Source: an uncultured Slackia sp.
GTDB taxonomy: Bacteria; Actinomycetota; Coriobacteriia; Coriobacteriales; Eggerthellaceae
Assembly: GCF_959608125.1 (NCBI RefSeq)
Contig: NZ_CAUHPG010000001.1
Coordinates: 1-64,000 of the forward strand
Length of the DNA: 64,000 bases
Direction of reading: 5' to 3'
The notes beneath the pieces were generated by a model. It worked only from the letters and a program-made list of their open reading frames with translations. It was not told the origin of the DNA and made no database searches. The translations under genes were made by a program, and so were the position numbers. Position 1 is the stretch's first letter. Each line of letters opens with the position of its first letter. Positions 41,913-51,459 of the stretch are shown here, piece after piece.

Positions 41913-42264
41913 GGATACCCCCTTTCTCAATGTTCCTTTTCTTCCTCCGTATCCCGTGTACGATCTGGAGGGGATGCGAAGGAGCCGTGAGAAAAGCTCA
42001 GGTGCGCAACCATGGGTAAACCGTAGGCGAGATACAGCTATGACTTTAACACACATCCTTCACAGGGATAGCAAAAACGTATCACCCATTTGGGGGGAAA
42101 TTACCCCTTAAAGCGTATATCCAGGCGTTTTTCTAGCCGTTCGCCGTGAAAAACATCCCTGAAAGCATAATCGTGGCATCCAGTGTCGCACGAAAGGACT
42201 TATCGAACGCGGCGTGGAAACCGCGCCGTCGCCGACCGCTTCGCCAAGCGACGGCCACTTCGCA
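41913..42264. other. Intergenic stretch before the cytochrome gene
   Basis: The 352 bases hold no convincing gene. A G6/C4 inverted repeat (about 42092-42107, GGGGGGAAATTACCCC) lies in an AT-richer patch that may hold the cytochrome promoter, but no clear -35/-10 pair was found. Confidence 0.4.
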
Positions 42265-42987
42265 TCAGATTTTCTTGGCAATATAGAAAACGTATCCATA
42301 CCGATCGCCATGCTCGCTGAAAAGACTTTCTTCGTAATGGTTGCCGGCAATGAACTCCTCGACGGCATCGCTGTCGGGATACTTCTTCAAAAGGCCGCTT
42401 TCGGCCGCGCGACGCGGCATGAAATAGCTCTCGGTCCAGCACGTCTTGGGCAATGCGAACGTCGCAACCGAGATATAGCCCGCATCCTGCAAAGCGCCGA
42501 CGTTGCACGCAGCCGTGTCGAGACCGCTTCCCGCCTGGATCCAGAACTCATCGACCTCTTCGATGCGATCGGAGGTCAGCCACGACGGGCACGTAACGCC
42601 CACGTATCCGCCAGGCTTGAGAAAATCCTTCCAGTAATCGATCATCTTGGCGAATCCGACGCCGTCGATCGCACCTTCGCACCAAATAAGATCGACGCTT
42701 TCGAAGGGGATGTCCAAATCGTCCATGGAGCCCTGCTTGCCGACGACGCGGCCTTGCAAACCGAGCTTCTCCGCCCGGGCGTTAAACACGTCGATAAAAT
42801 CGGGGGACAAATCGATACCCGTAATAGCTCCTGGAATATGCTTCGCCAAAACGAACGTTTGCACACCTGTGCCGCAGCCTAGATCGAGCACGCGGCCCAT
42901 CATCGCAGGATCGACGCATGCCTGCAGCCGCGCGGTGGCCGCCGCCTGAACGAGGGGAATTACCGCGCTCAACACTGCGAGCGACAC
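42265..42987 (-). pseudogene. Class I SAM methyltransferase lacking its own N terminus, fused to an MFS tail
   Basis: From residue 33 the frame is a normal SAM-dependent methyltransferase: motif I VLDLGCGTGVQTFVLAKH, then GIDLSP, DLIWCEGAI, LKPGGYVGVTCPSWL, and the C-terminal YGYVFYIAKKI. Family members carry about 45 residues before motif I. Here residues 1-32 instead read as transmembrane segment and loop of an MFS transporter (SAVIPLVQAAATARLQ, VDPAMMGRV) and continue the broken MFS gene upstream. The join is at about 42889, in GRV/LDL. The frame is open from a GTG at 42987, but no ribosome site suits it. Probably inactive or unstable. Confidence 0.75.
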
Positions 42988-43942
42988 GAAAACACCGGAC
43001 AGCCCGTCGCAAGGCCCACGCCGATGCTGCCCGCCCCGTAGGCGACAAGCCCTCCGGGCAGCATGGCATTGTGCGCCTTGCTCGCAAGCGCCGCTAGCAC
43101 CAAACCGCCCGCCACCATGGCAACGCAGCCGATCGCTTCGGCAACGGCGAGCAGGGTATACGGCGCACCGAACGCGCGCTTCATCAGGAGCGGGACGAAA
43201 AGCCCGCAGAAACGCTCAGGAACATGAACGCGCCGTAGAAGCCGAGAACAAGCGCGACCGAACGATTTTCACGCGCATAGCGCAGCCCTTCGCGCACGTC
43301 GGCGAACAGGCCCGGCGCCGCGGGCGCGTCCTCGGTGCGGGCAGATGCCGCGTCGGGAATCTTCACCACGAACGCAAGCACGCCGATCGCGACGACCGCC
43401 GTGGCGATATCGAGCGCCATGACGGCCGCCATGCCGCCGAAGGCGAGCACGAAGGCGGCAAGCGGAGCCGCGGCGAACTGCGCAAGGCTTTGGACCGCCG
43501 AAGCTATTCCGTTATAGCGCGCCAACGACGCCTCGGAAACAAGAAGCGGCACGGCCGACTGAACCGCAGGCATCTGCACGCCCGCGCACACCGAGCGCAG
43601 CGCCGAGCCGACGGCAAGAAGCGCCAAGACGGCCGTGCCCTGCGGGCCGGTTGCCAAAAACAGCACAAGCGCCGCCGCCACCGCAGCCGAGGCGGCGTCG
43701 GTCACGACGATGGCCGTCTTGCGCGAACCGAAGCGGTCGATCAACGCGCCTGCAAACGGCGACACCGCCATCTGCGGCACGAACCCCGCCACAAGCATCG
43801 CCGCCGCCCAGGCGCCGGACGATGTTTCGACCGCCGCATACCAGGCGACGGCCATCTGAACGGCGGCCGACCCCAGAAGCGTGACGCACTGGCTCGTCAA
43901 AAACGGCGCGGGGACACCTTTTTCCTTCGAAGCGGATCGCAT
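42889..43942 (-). pseudogene. MFS transporter, frameshifted and truncated
   Basis: Residues 1-245 (43942 to about 43202) are the N-terminal six helices and central loop of a major facilitator of the antibiotic or macrolide efflux kind, with AGALIDRFGSRKTAIV between helices 2 and 3. The frame breaks at 43198-43201, where T5 of GGCTTTTTCGTC seems shortened to T4, giving an early stop at 43184. The next frame reads helix 7 and 8 (FGAPYTLLAVAEAIGCVAM) until a second one-base loss near 43005. The third frame continues to PAMMGRV and then passes into methyltransferase sequence. Helices 10-12 are missing. AAAGGGG precedes the ATG at 43942. Confidence 0.8.
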
Positions 43943-44069
43943 ATTCGCACCCCTTTCACTCTCGCGCTCGTTACGCGGAAAAGGGATTAAACACGCTTTG
44001 GAAAGCCTGGTGTGTTAATGGAGGGTTTGCGCACGCATTTTCCCACAGAGATCGCATGCGCCTTGTCGA

Positions 44070-44273
44070 TCAGCACGAGAGTTTTTCCGCATCGCGTTTC
44101 GCCGAGACGAGCGCGGCGCGCAGATGGTCGCATGCGCGCACCACGTCGTCGGGATGCTCGCGCCCGTCGAGCAAGCCGCGCGCCGGCGCGATAAGGCCCG
44201 CCTTCTCATACAGGCGCACCATGTTAGGATGCACGCCCATCAACCGCGCAACCCGCCCCGTGCCGTATTCCAT
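44070..44273 (-). pseudogene. MerR-type regulator remnant
   Basis: The 67-residue frame starts after GGGGAGGG and opens as a MerR DNA-binding domain (TGRVARLMGVHPNMVRLYEKAGLI). The wing and second helical part are missing: the sequence passes directly to a short polar helix (DHLRAALVSAKRDAEKL). MerR proteins are normally over 100 residues. It sits beside the broken MFS gene, the sort of pair in which MerR controls efflux. It could be a genuinely small regulator, but decay is more likely given its neighbours. Confidence 0.6.
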
Positions 44274-44352
44274 ATCGACCCTCCCCAAGGCGTGTGACGC
44301 CACGAAAAGCGTCCGCGAAGATGCTCGGACCCCGCAGCGTCGTTCCATCTCA

Positions 44353-44384
44353 AATAAAAAAACGCCGTTCATAAGAACGGCGTT
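44353..44384 (-). terminator. Terminator of tRNA-Ala
   Basis: A perfect 10-bp stem (44361-44370 with 44375-44384) with a TTAT loop is followed by T7 and more T on the minus strand, nine bases past the tRNA. Confidence 0.9.
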
Positions 44385-44392
44385 GAAAGTTC

Positions 44393-44468
44393 TGGTGGAG
44401 ATGATGGGATTCGAACCCACGACCCCCACGTTGCGAACGTGGTGCTCTCCCAGCTGAGCTACATCCCC
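44393..44468 (-). tRNA. tRNA-Ala (CGC)
   Basis: A 76-base cloverleaf with encoded CCA. The acceptor GGGGATG pairs with CATCTCC (one G-U). The anticodon stem CCACG/CGTGG encloses TTCGCAA, giving anticodon CGC for codon GCG. The T arm is GTGGGTTCGAATCCCAT. It is monocistronic with its own terminator. Confidence 0.97.
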
Positions 44469-44601
44469 AGAAATGGACAAGAAAGTATTTTGCGCTTCTA
44501 CCCTGGAAATGTCAAGCTGCATTCCCGAGTTTTTTCAATCCGCAATGCGCGTCCCAGTCGCCTTCGCATGCAAGACGCCGATACGCATTCGACACGGCCG
44601 G

Positions 44602-44955
44602 CTAGATAAGGTCCTCGTCCTCGTCCTCTTCTTCATCCTCGTCGACGACGTGCAGCGGCGCGGCGTCTCCGCTATCGACGAAAGACCCGAACACGGGCTT
44701 GCCCGTTTCGACATCGTAAAGCTCGACCATGCCGGTCAAAACATCGACGTACTGATAAGACTGCCTTGCCTTTCGGCCGCGCTTGCGGTCGATTTCAAGA
44801 ATGAACAGCGAGGGATGAGCCTGCATGAGGACGCCTTCGCACTCGATGACCTTCGAGCGACCCATGTTGGCACGCACCTTAAGGCGCGTATCGATGCGTT
44901 CCTGAAGCTCTGCGCGAATATCGTCGACGATGCGCGCCTGCTTTTCGAGTTCCAT
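44602..44955 (-). CDS. veg: Veg-family protein (DUF1021)
   Basis: The 117-residue product matches Veg, a small protein of Gram-positives linked to biofilm formation and sporulation outgrowth in Bacillus; mechanism unknown. The core reads RLKVRANMGRSKVIECEGVL, then HPSLFILEIDR and SYQYVDVLTGMVELYD. An acidic tail of Asp/Glu (VDEDEEEDEDEDLI) is an addition to the family core. The start at 44955 follows GAAGGAA. It is next to rsmA, as in Bacillus, though transcribed from downstream of it on the same strand. Confidence 0.85.
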   Translation of the reverse strand: MELEKQARIVDDIRAELQERIDTRLKVRANMGRSKVIECEGVLMQAHPSLFILEIDRKRGRKARQSYQYVDVLTGMVELYDVETGKPVFGSFVDSGDAAPLHVVDEDEEEDEDEDLI

Positions 44956-45141
44956 ATATAGTGTTCCTTCAATCGGGTATGCGACTGTGCGAACCGCCAT
45001 ATTAACACGATTTGTCAAGAGGTCATTAATTCTGCAATTTCAAAACACACTTAGCCGCCCCTGTCAACACCGCAGAATGCTTTTCATGCCGAAACGATGC
45101 GATATTCGGCGTATGGCAGACGGTAGACGGCAGCTCGCGCT

Positions 45142-46047
45142 TTATCGCGTCGCTTCCGTGTACGCCGCGCCCAGCCCGATGAATTCCTCAAGCGTGAGGC
45201 TTTCACCGCGGCGGCGCGCATCGATACCGGCACCCTCCAGAATGGCGGGGAGTTTCTCTACCACCCCGTCGCAGCCCTTGCGGCCCGAGAAGAACGTCTT
45301 CATGGAGTTGGCGATCGTCTTGCGCCTCGTAGCGAAGGCGGCATCGGCCATAAGCGATGCCACGGCGGCCTCTTCGGCCGTGATGCCCAAATCGTCGCGG
45401 CGGTCGAGCCTTATCACGGCCGACGTGACGCGAGGCGGCGGGAAGAAATTGCCGGGGCCCACCTGGAAGCGGCCCGTGGGCTTCGCGATCAGGTTGAGCT
45501 TCACCGTGTAGGCGCCGTAGTCTTTCGTGCCCATCTTCGCCATCATGCGGTCGGCCACCTCGCTTTGCACCATGACCGTAGCGCACTGCAGGCTCGAAAA
45601 ACGCTGGAAGAAATCGAGCACAAGAGTCGCCGCCACCGCATAGGGAAGGTTCGCGACGAACTTGTTCGGAGCCTCGCCTTGTGCCGCGGCCTCGCCGAAG
45701 GCCTCGTCGAGGTCGGCCTGGGAAAGCGTCAGGGCGTCTTTGGAAAGCAGCGTGAAGTTATCGAAATCGGCGCAGGTTTCCGCCAAGACCGCAGGCAAGT
45801 CGGTGTCGCGTTCGACGGAAAGCACGCGACCCGCACGCGCGAGCAAGGCTACCGTGAGCGTGCCGATACCGGGACCTACCTCGAGCACGGCGTCGTCGGC
45901 GCAGACTTCGGACAGCTCGCAGATGCGCGCAATGACCGAATCGTTGACCAGGAAGTTCTGGCCGAGGGCTTTTTTCGTGGCGAGGCCGTGGCGTTCGAGG
46001 ACGGCGCGCGTGGCCGAAGGCGATGCAAGGTATGAAACGTGAGACAT
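45142..46047 (-). CDS. rsmA: 16S rRNA (adenine1518/1519-N6)-dimethyltransferase
   Basis: RsmA/KsgA dimethylates two adjacent adenines near the 3' end of 16S rRNA. The 301 residues show KKALGQNFLVND, SAM motif LEVGPGIGTLTVALLA, the catalytic NLPY (VANLPYAVAA), and QSEVADRMMAKMGTKDYGAYTV. The C-domain includes FFPPPRVTSAVIRL and TRRKTIANS. Full length. AGAAAGAGAG precedes the ATG. It lies upstream of veg on the same strand. Confidence 0.96.
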   Translation of the reverse strand: MSHVSYLASPSATRAVLERHGLATKKALGQNFLVNDSVIARICELSEVCADDAVLEVGPGIGTLTVALLARAGRVLSVERDTDLPAVLAETCADFDNFTLLSKDALTLSQADLDEAFGEAAAQGEAPNKFVANLPYAVAATLVLDFFQRFSSLQCATVMVQSEVADRMMAKMGTKDYGAYTVKLNLIAKPTGRFQVGPGNFFPPPRVTSAVIRLDRRDDLGITAEEAAVASLMADAAFATRRKTIANSMKTFFSGRKGCDGVVEKLPAILEGAGIDARRRGESLTLEEFIGLGAAYTEATR

Positions 46048-46089
46048 GGGCTCTCTTTCTCGAATGACGCGCCTAGCATACCGGACGCA

Positions 46090-46695
46090 TCAGGAAAAAC
46101 ACGTTTTCTCGGACTCTTCGCGGGGCTGCCCCCAGCCGATGCGGTCGATCACGTCGGCCACGAAAAAGCCCGACGACCCGAACGCCGAGCACACGATGGC
46201 GGTCAAGGCATCGTAGCCGAACGGGTCGCCGCCCGCGCCGATCACGTGCAGGTACGCGGGACGCTTGACCTCATGCGCGCGATCGAGGCGCGCGCCGGGG
46301 CCGATTCGCCACTCCCAGTAGGGCTGCAGACGGTCGAGCACGCATTTGAAGCGACCCGTGGGGCCGGCGAAATACACGGGACATACCAGATGCACTTCGT
46401 CGGCCGTATCCAAAAGCCCGTAAAGCTCGCGCATGTCGTCGTCGATCACGCATTCCTTACGAAGCACGCCGGGGGCGAACGCTTCGCCGGCGCGCGGGCG
46501 GCAGGCCGCGCAGCCCACGCAGTCGGCCACGTCGTGCGTAGCCGCATGCCATGTCGTCACGCAAACGCCTTCGGCGCGCAGCCGCTGCTCCAGCTCGTCG
46601 CTATAACGCGACGAAACCCCGCGCAAGCGCGCTGCACCGCAGATCAGAAGCGCATGACGCTCGGCCGCGCCCTCGGAAGCGACGGCCGCGATCAC
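46090..46695 (-). CDS. Iron-sulfur flavoprotein / NADPH-dependent FMN reductase family
   Basis: The 201-residue flavodoxin-like protein begins HALLICGAARLRGVSSR (FMN phosphate loop) and has a compact cysteine set CVGCAAC, then Cys in LRKECVIDDDMREL, and LVCPVYFAGPTGRFKCVLDR. This is the layout of iron-sulfur flavoproteins of anaerobes that carry electrons; partner unknown. GTG at 46695 overlaps the tatD stop (GTGA) with GAGGG upstream, so the two are coupled. Confidence 0.85.
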   Translation of the reverse strand: MIAAVASEGAAERHALLICGAARLRGVSSRYSDELEQRLRAEGVCVTTWHAATHDVADCVGCAACRPRAGEAFAPGVLRKECVIDDDMRELYGLLDTADEVHLVCPVYFAGPTGRFKCVLDRLQPYWEWRIGPGARLDRAHEVKRPAYLHVIGAGGDPFGYDALTAIVCSAFGSSGFFVADVIDRIGWGQPREESEKTCFS

Positions 46696-47822
46696 AGAAG
46701 GCCCTCGTCGCCATAGGACGACTGCCACGCCGTGGCGTCGCGGTCGAGCAGGCGCAGCGCGTTGTCGTGCAGGGCGGACAGAAACGCCGCACGCCCCTCG
46801 CCCGGCTCGATGCCGCGCACTTCGGCCAGACACGCTGCAGTGAACACGGTGAACTCGGGCGCGCACTCCAATCCTCGAAACGGCACCGGCGCCATGTAGG
46901 GCGCATCCGTCTCGGTAAGAAGCCTGTCTTCGGGCACGATCTGCGCCGACGCTCGCAGGTCGTCGCTGCGCGAGAACGTGACCGCTCCGCCGAAGGCCAC
47001 GTAGCAGCCGCGGTCGATCCAGCGGGCCAGCTCGTCGGGGCCTACGCTGCAGCAATGCAAGAGCACGCCCGCCGCGGGCCAGCCCTCCTGCTCGAGGATT
47101 TCGAAGCCGTCGTCGTGCGCGTCGCGCATATGCAGCACCAAAGGCAGGCCGCATTCGTGCGCCATCTGCACCTGGCGACGGAATACGTCGCGCTGGACAT
47201 CGCGCGGAGAAAAGTCGTAATGGTAGTCCAAGCCCACTTCGCCGAGCGCGCAGGTGCGCGGGTCGGCGAGCATGGCCTTCAGCGACTCCTCCATTTCGGC
47301 GCTCCAATGCGACGCGTTGTGGGGATGGACGCCAGCGACCACGCGCACGCGCGGAATGGCCACCTCGGCGCAGGGGCAACGATTCGAACGCCATTCGTCG
47401 GCGCTCATGCCCTCGTGCTCCAGCGATGCGGCGGCGCGCTCGGAAGCCGACGCGGCGCGCGTGGCCTCGAACACGTCGGGCAAGATGCGCAGCGCCTCTC
47501 CGCGCCACCCGTCCACCATCCGATACGTCGCATCGCCGTCTTCGACGGCATCCACGATCGTACAGATGAAATCGACGCCGTGCACCGCGCAGCGCGCAAG
47601 CGAAAGCGGCGCGTCGGAGACGAGCTGCAGATGCGCATGCGTGTCGGCGATCGGAGCTTCGGTCAGCGGATAGGGCGATTCGACATAGCGCCAGCCGGTC
47701 TTTTTCTTCTTGCGGAACAGCGCGTCGCGAAACGCGAGATAGCCTGCGGGGCCTTCGAAATCGATCGGGCCGGCGGCCTGCTGCGGTGCCGCCTCCTGCC
47801 CCACGGTCGTTTCCTGAGTCAT
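46692..47822 (-). CDS. tatD: TatD-family metal-dependent DNase
   Basis: The 376-residue TIM-barrel hydrolase shows the metal ligands IADTHAHLQL, GVHPHNA, GEVGLDYHYDFSPR, VLHMRDAHDDG and LLTETDAPYMAP. It is longer than typical TatD (~260): 45 residues precede the barrel and there is an insert after strand 1 (about 100-145). The ATG at 47822 has AAGGTGG upstream. metG lies 137 bases upstream; metG-tatD-rsmA is a common Gram-positive order, here interrupted by the flavoprotein gene. Confidence 0.92.
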   Translation of the reverse strand: MTQETTVGQEAAPQQAAGPIDFEGPAGYLAFRDALFRKKKKTGWRYVESPYPLTEAPIADTHAHLQLVSDAPLSLARCAVHGVDFICTIVDAVEDGDATYRMVDGWRGEALRILPDVFEATRAASASERAAASLEHEGMSADEWRSNRCPCAEVAIPRVRVVAGVHPHNASHWSAEMEESLKAMLADPRTCALGEVGLDYHYDFSPRDVQRDVFRRQVQMAHECGLPLVLHMRDAHDDGFEILEQEGWPAAGVLLHCCSVGPDELARWIDRGCYVAFGGAVTFSRSDDLRASAQIVPEDRLLTETDAPYMAPVPFRGLECAPEFTVFTAACLAEVRGIEPGEGRAAFLSALHDNALRLLDRDATAWQSSYGDEGLL

Positions 47823-47959
47823 GCCATCCACCTTCGGGTTCGATTCGTATCCTGTGTTTCGAAGAGTTATATAACGCAAACAGGGCCGCAAGCTTACGCC
47901 CACGGCCCCGTTTCTAGACAACTCTCATGCGAAAGACGCGAAAAGCGGCGCCTGCGCGA

Positions 47960-49537
47960 TTACAGCTGGATTTCCTTCACGTCGAGACGCGGGAACAGCG
48001 GGTCGCCCTTTTCGACCGCGTTGCCTGCGGGCAGCTGGCCCCAGACGCTTGCGGCCTTGATGTCATCGACCTCTTCGATCGCGCCCAGGCTCAGGCGGCG
48101 GAACACTTCCGCGGAGGTGTTGGGCATGAACGGTGCGAAGAACAGCGCCAGGATGCGGCATGCCTCGAGCGCGTTGTACAGCACGAACGCCAGCTCGCCC
48201 TGGGTCTCCTCGGACTTGGCCAGGTTCCACGGCGCGCTTTCCTCGACATAGAGGTTCACGCGGCTCGCGAGCTCCTGCACGGCGGCGGCGGCGTCGGTGA
48301 AGTTCACCTCGGTCATGCAGGCGTCGTATTTCTCGTACAGGGAGTCGGCGATATCTTTGAGCGGATTGGCGGCGTCGGCGAACTCGGCCGGCACGGCGGG
48401 AACCTTGCCGTCGAAGTACTTGCCCACCATGTTGAACACGCGGCTGCACAAGTTGCCCCAAGTGTTCGCCAGGTCGGCGTTATAGACCTGTGTCATGCGC
48501 TCGATGGAGATGTTGCCGTCGGCGCCGAAGCGGACGTCGGACATGAAGTAATAGCGATACGCGTCCACGCCGTAGACCTCGACCAGGTCGGCCGGCTTGA
48601 TGCCGTTGCCCTTGGATTTGGACATCTTCTCGCCGCCCACGAGCAAGAAGCCGTGGCCGAACACCGTATTGGCGACGGGCAGGCCCGCGGCCATCAGCAT
48701 GGCGGGCCAGATCACGCAGTGGAAGCGCGTGATGTCTTTGCCCACGAAGTGGTACTGCACCGGCCAGCGGCGCTCGAACTCGCCCTCGCGTTCGGGGTCG
48801 GCGTAGCCGTTGCCCGTGAAGTACGCTAGCAAAGCGTCGGCCCAGACGTAGCACACGTGGCCCTCGTCGAAGGGCAACGGGATACCCCAGTCGAAAGTGG
48901 AGCGGCTGATGGAGAGGTCCTGCAGACCGCCCTTCACGAACGTGACGATTTCGTTCTTGCGCGTATCGGGGCGGATGAAATCGGGATGCTCCTCGTAGAA
49001 CTTCAGCAGCGGCTCCTGGAACTCGGAGAGCTTGAAGAACCAGTTCTCCTCGCCCGAAGCGCGGCGCACGGGACGATGGCAGTCGGGGCACACCAGCTCG
49101 CCTTCCTCATTCTTCTCGAGGTCGCTTTCGGCGTAGTAGGTCTCCTCGTGCACGCAATACCAGCCCTCATAGGCGCTCTTGTACAGGTAGCCCTTGTCAT
49201 AGAGGTCGGTCCAGAACTTCTGCACGCTGCGCGTCTGGCGATCCTCGGTGGTGCGCACGAAATCGGTGTAGGTGATGTCGAGCATATCCCACGCCTCTTT
49301 GAACGCGGGGACCATGGAATCGCACCACTCCTGCGGCGTCATGCCGTTTTTCTCGCCCGTCTCGGCGACCTTCTGTCCATGCTCGTCGAGGCCGGTGACG
49401 AAAGACACGTCGTAGCCGTTCATGCGCTGATAACGCGCCACGGTATCGGCGGCGATGGTGGTGTAGGCGGTGCCCAGATGCGGCGCGGCGTTCACATAGT
49501 AGATGGGCGTGGTGATCGAATAGGCTGGCTTGGTCAT
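47960..49537 (-). CDS. metG: Methionyl-tRNA synthetase
   Basis: This class I synthetase is 525 residues long. The HIGH-equivalent is PIYYVNAAPHLGTAY, the KMSKS loop is KMSKSKGNGIKP, and one zinc knuckle (CVHEETYYAES...CPDCHRP) is visible. It ends after the anticodon domain without the C-terminal tRNA-binding (EMAPII-like) extension seen in Bacillus. The start at 49537 follows GAGAGGAAA; longer frames are leader. Confidence 0.96.
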   Translation of the reverse strand: MTKPAYSITTPIYYVNAAPHLGTAYTTIAADTVARYQRMNGYDVSFVTGLDEHGQKVAETGEKNGMTPQEWCDSMVPAFKEAWDMLDITYTDFVRTTEDRQTRSVQKFWTDLYDKGYLYKSAYEGWYCVHEETYYAESDLEKNEEGELVCPDCHRPVRRASGEENWFFKLSEFQEPLLKFYEEHPDFIRPDTRKNEIVTFVKGGLQDLSISRSTFDWGIPLPFDEGHVCYVWADALLAYFTGNGYADPEREGEFERRWPVQYHFVGKDITRFHCVIWPAMLMAAGLPVANTVFGHGFLLVGGEKMSKSKGNGIKPADLVEVYGVDAYRYYFMSDVRFGADGNISIERMTQVYNADLANTWGNLCSRVFNMVGKYFDGKVPAVPAEFADAANPLKDIADSLYEKYDACMTEVNFTDAAAAVQELASRVNLYVEESAPWNLAKSEETQGELAFVLYNALEACRILALFFAPFMPNTSAEVFRRLSLGAIEEVDDIKAASVWGQLPAGNAVEKGDPLFPRLDVKEIQL

Positions 49538-49757
49538 TGGTTTCCTCTCGTGCTCGGGCGACTGATGATGCCGCCTTCGCCTCGTGGGTCGCATCGGACA
49601 TGCGCGCGAAGCGGGTCTATCCCGCCGCGCCGGCGCGTGCGCCAAAACGACAACGGATGTTCAAACCCGCCCATTGTAGCGCAGTCGGCGCACGGCGCAT
49701 GGCGCGCTCGCGCGTCTTAAGCCATGCGCTACGCGAAAAACGTACGGTCCGGACGCC

Positions 49758-50360
49758 CTAGCGCCTGATGCCGCCGCGGAGCTTGGCCTCGCGAGCGCGC
49801 CAATCGGGCAGAAACGAATCCATGAGCGCCTTGAAGCGCGGGCCGTGACTCGCCTCCAGCAGGTGACACAGTTCGTGCACTACCACGTATTCGAGACATT
49901 CCGGAGGATGCGCGGCCAACTGCACGTTGATGCAAATTCGGCCCGTCTTCACGTTGCAGCTGCCCCAGCGGCTCACCATATTGCGATACGCCACGTTTCC
50001 CGGAACGACGCCCATGACGGGCGCCCACCGCTCGATCAGCGCGGGCGTGAACGCCGCCACCACGGCACGCCATTCGGCCAGCTCTTCAGATGTCGGAGGG
50101 CCTGGATTCTGCTCGGCGCGGGCGATGGCGGCACGGCGATGCGCCTCGATCCAGCCCGCATGCTCGCGCACGAAGCGCGTGACGACGGCGTCGGACATAC
50201 GCATCGGCGCCGACGCTTCGACGCGGCCGTCAGGCTCCTTTATCCTGATATAGGCTCGTTTCTGTCCCGCGCGACGCGCCACCGACACCTGCATGCCGTC
50301 GACAACCAGGATCGAGCGTTTTACCGACCGGCCCTTCCGATTCCTGTCACTCGCCGACAT
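49758..50360 (-). CDS. YgjP-type M48-like metallopeptidase (DUF45)
   Basis: The 200-residue protein is of the YgjP/SprT-like family of putative zinc metallopeptidases. The zinc motif is VVHELCHLLEASHGPRF (HExxH plus third His), preceded by the family's NMVSRWGSCNVKTGRICINVQL. Family members are often next to restriction or repair genes; here the neighbours are cysK and metG and give no hint. The start at 50360 follows GGGGAGGTG. Confidence 0.88.
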   Translation of the reverse strand: MSASDRNRKGRSVKRSILVVDGMQVSVARRAGQKRAYIRIKEPDGRVEASAPMRMSDAVVTRFVREHAGWIEAHRRAAIARAEQNPGPPTSEELAEWRAVVAAFTPALIERWAPVMGVVPGNVAYRNMVSRWGSCNVKTGRICINVQLAAHPPECLEYVVVHELCHLLEASHGPRFKALMDSFLPDWRAREAKLRGGIRR

Positions 50361-50513
50361 CCGGCACCTCCCCGCACTCCGCGACGACGCATGCAAGCAC
50401 GTCCGTATCCCGAAACAAAAACCGCCGCACCCGCTGCTGCAAAGCCGAAGGACGCGGCGGCCGACACAAAAGCATACCGAAGGATGCCGAACGACGCCAA
50501 AAAAGCGCAAGCC

Positions 50514-51446
50514 TTACTCGACGAACAACGGCGTCGAGTAATAGCGGTCGCCCGAATCGGGCAGCAGGACGACAATCGTCTTTCCTTCGTTTTCCGGGCA
50601 CTTCGCCAAAGAGATCGCCACATGAAGCGCGGCGCCGGAGGAAATGCCGACGGAAATCCCGTCCGTTCTCGCTAGCCGTTTCGCCGCCGCGAACGCGTCA
50701 TCGTTTTCGACCGCGACCACTTCGTCATATACCCCCGTATCCAGCACGTCAGGCACGAAGCCCGCACCGATTCCCTGAATCTTGTGCACGCCGCTTCTGC
50801 CCTCGGAAAGCACGGGTGAATCCGCAGGTTCGACGGCAACGACGCGGACGGCGGGGTTCTTTCGTTTCAGATATCCGCCTGCACCGGTAATGGTGCCGCC
50901 GGTGCCGACGCCTGCCACGAATATGTCCACCGAGCCGTCCGTGTCCTCCCAGATCTCAGGACCTGTCGTCGCGGCGTGGATTGCAGGATTGGCGGGGTTT
51001 GAGAACTGCCCCGGAATGAAGCTGTTCGGTATTTCGCGCAATAATTCTTCGGCCTTGGCTATCGCACCCTTCATCCCCTTTGCCCCCTCGGTCAAAACCA
51101 GCTCGGCACCGTACGCTTTCATGATGTTGCGACGCTCGACGCTCATCGTTTCGGGCATGGTGATAATCAGGCGATACCCTTTTGCAGCGGCCATCGCCGC
51201 CAAAGCGATTCCTGTGTTTCCCGAAGTCGGCTCAATAATCGTCGAGTCCTCGCCGAGCAGCCCCTTCGTCTCGGCGTCTTCGATCATCGCCTTGGCAATG
51301 CGGTCTTTCACGCTGCCTGCCGGATTGAAGTATTCGAGCTTCGCCAACACGACCGCCTTCAGGCCCTCTGCCGCCTCAAGATTGACGGGCTCCACAAGCG
51401 GCGTGCCTCCGACCAGGTCGAACGTTCCTTTGTACATGCGAGACAT
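50514..51446 (-). CDS. cysK: Cysteine synthase (O-acetylserine sulfhydrylase)
   Basis: CysK makes cysteine from O-acetylserine and sulfide. The 310-residue PLP enzyme has the lysine in NPAGSVKDRIAKAM, the PTSGNTGIALA loop, the phosphate cup GVGTGGTITGAGGYL and GISSGAA near the C terminus. The start at 51446 has AAAGGGG upstream. It lies 13 bases after metY, in one operon behind a cysteine-codon leader. Confidence 0.95.
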   Translation of the reverse strand: MSRMYKGTFDLVGGTPLVEPVNLEAAEGLKAVVLAKLEYFNPAGSVKDRIAKAMIEDAETKGLLGEDSTIIEPTSGNTGIALAAMAAAKGYRLIITMPETMSVERRNIMKAYGAELVLTEGAKGMKGAIAKAEELLREIPNSFIPGQFSNPANPAIHAATTGPEIWEDTDGSVDIFVAGVGTGGTITGAGGYLKRKNPAVRVVAVEPADSPVLSEGRSGVHKIQGIGAGFVPDVLDTGVYDEVVAVENDDAFAAAKRLARTDGISVGISSGAALHVAISLAKCPENEGKTIVVLLPDSGDRYYSTPLFVE

Positions 51447-51459
51447 GGTGAACCCCTTT

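Noticed and set aside
42265..42987. The 240-residue frame taken as a complete methyltransferase with a signal-like N terminus
   Set aside because: Its first 32 residues match the MFS loop pattern VDPAMMGRV and continue the upstream transporter, so it is a fusion product and not a native N terminus.
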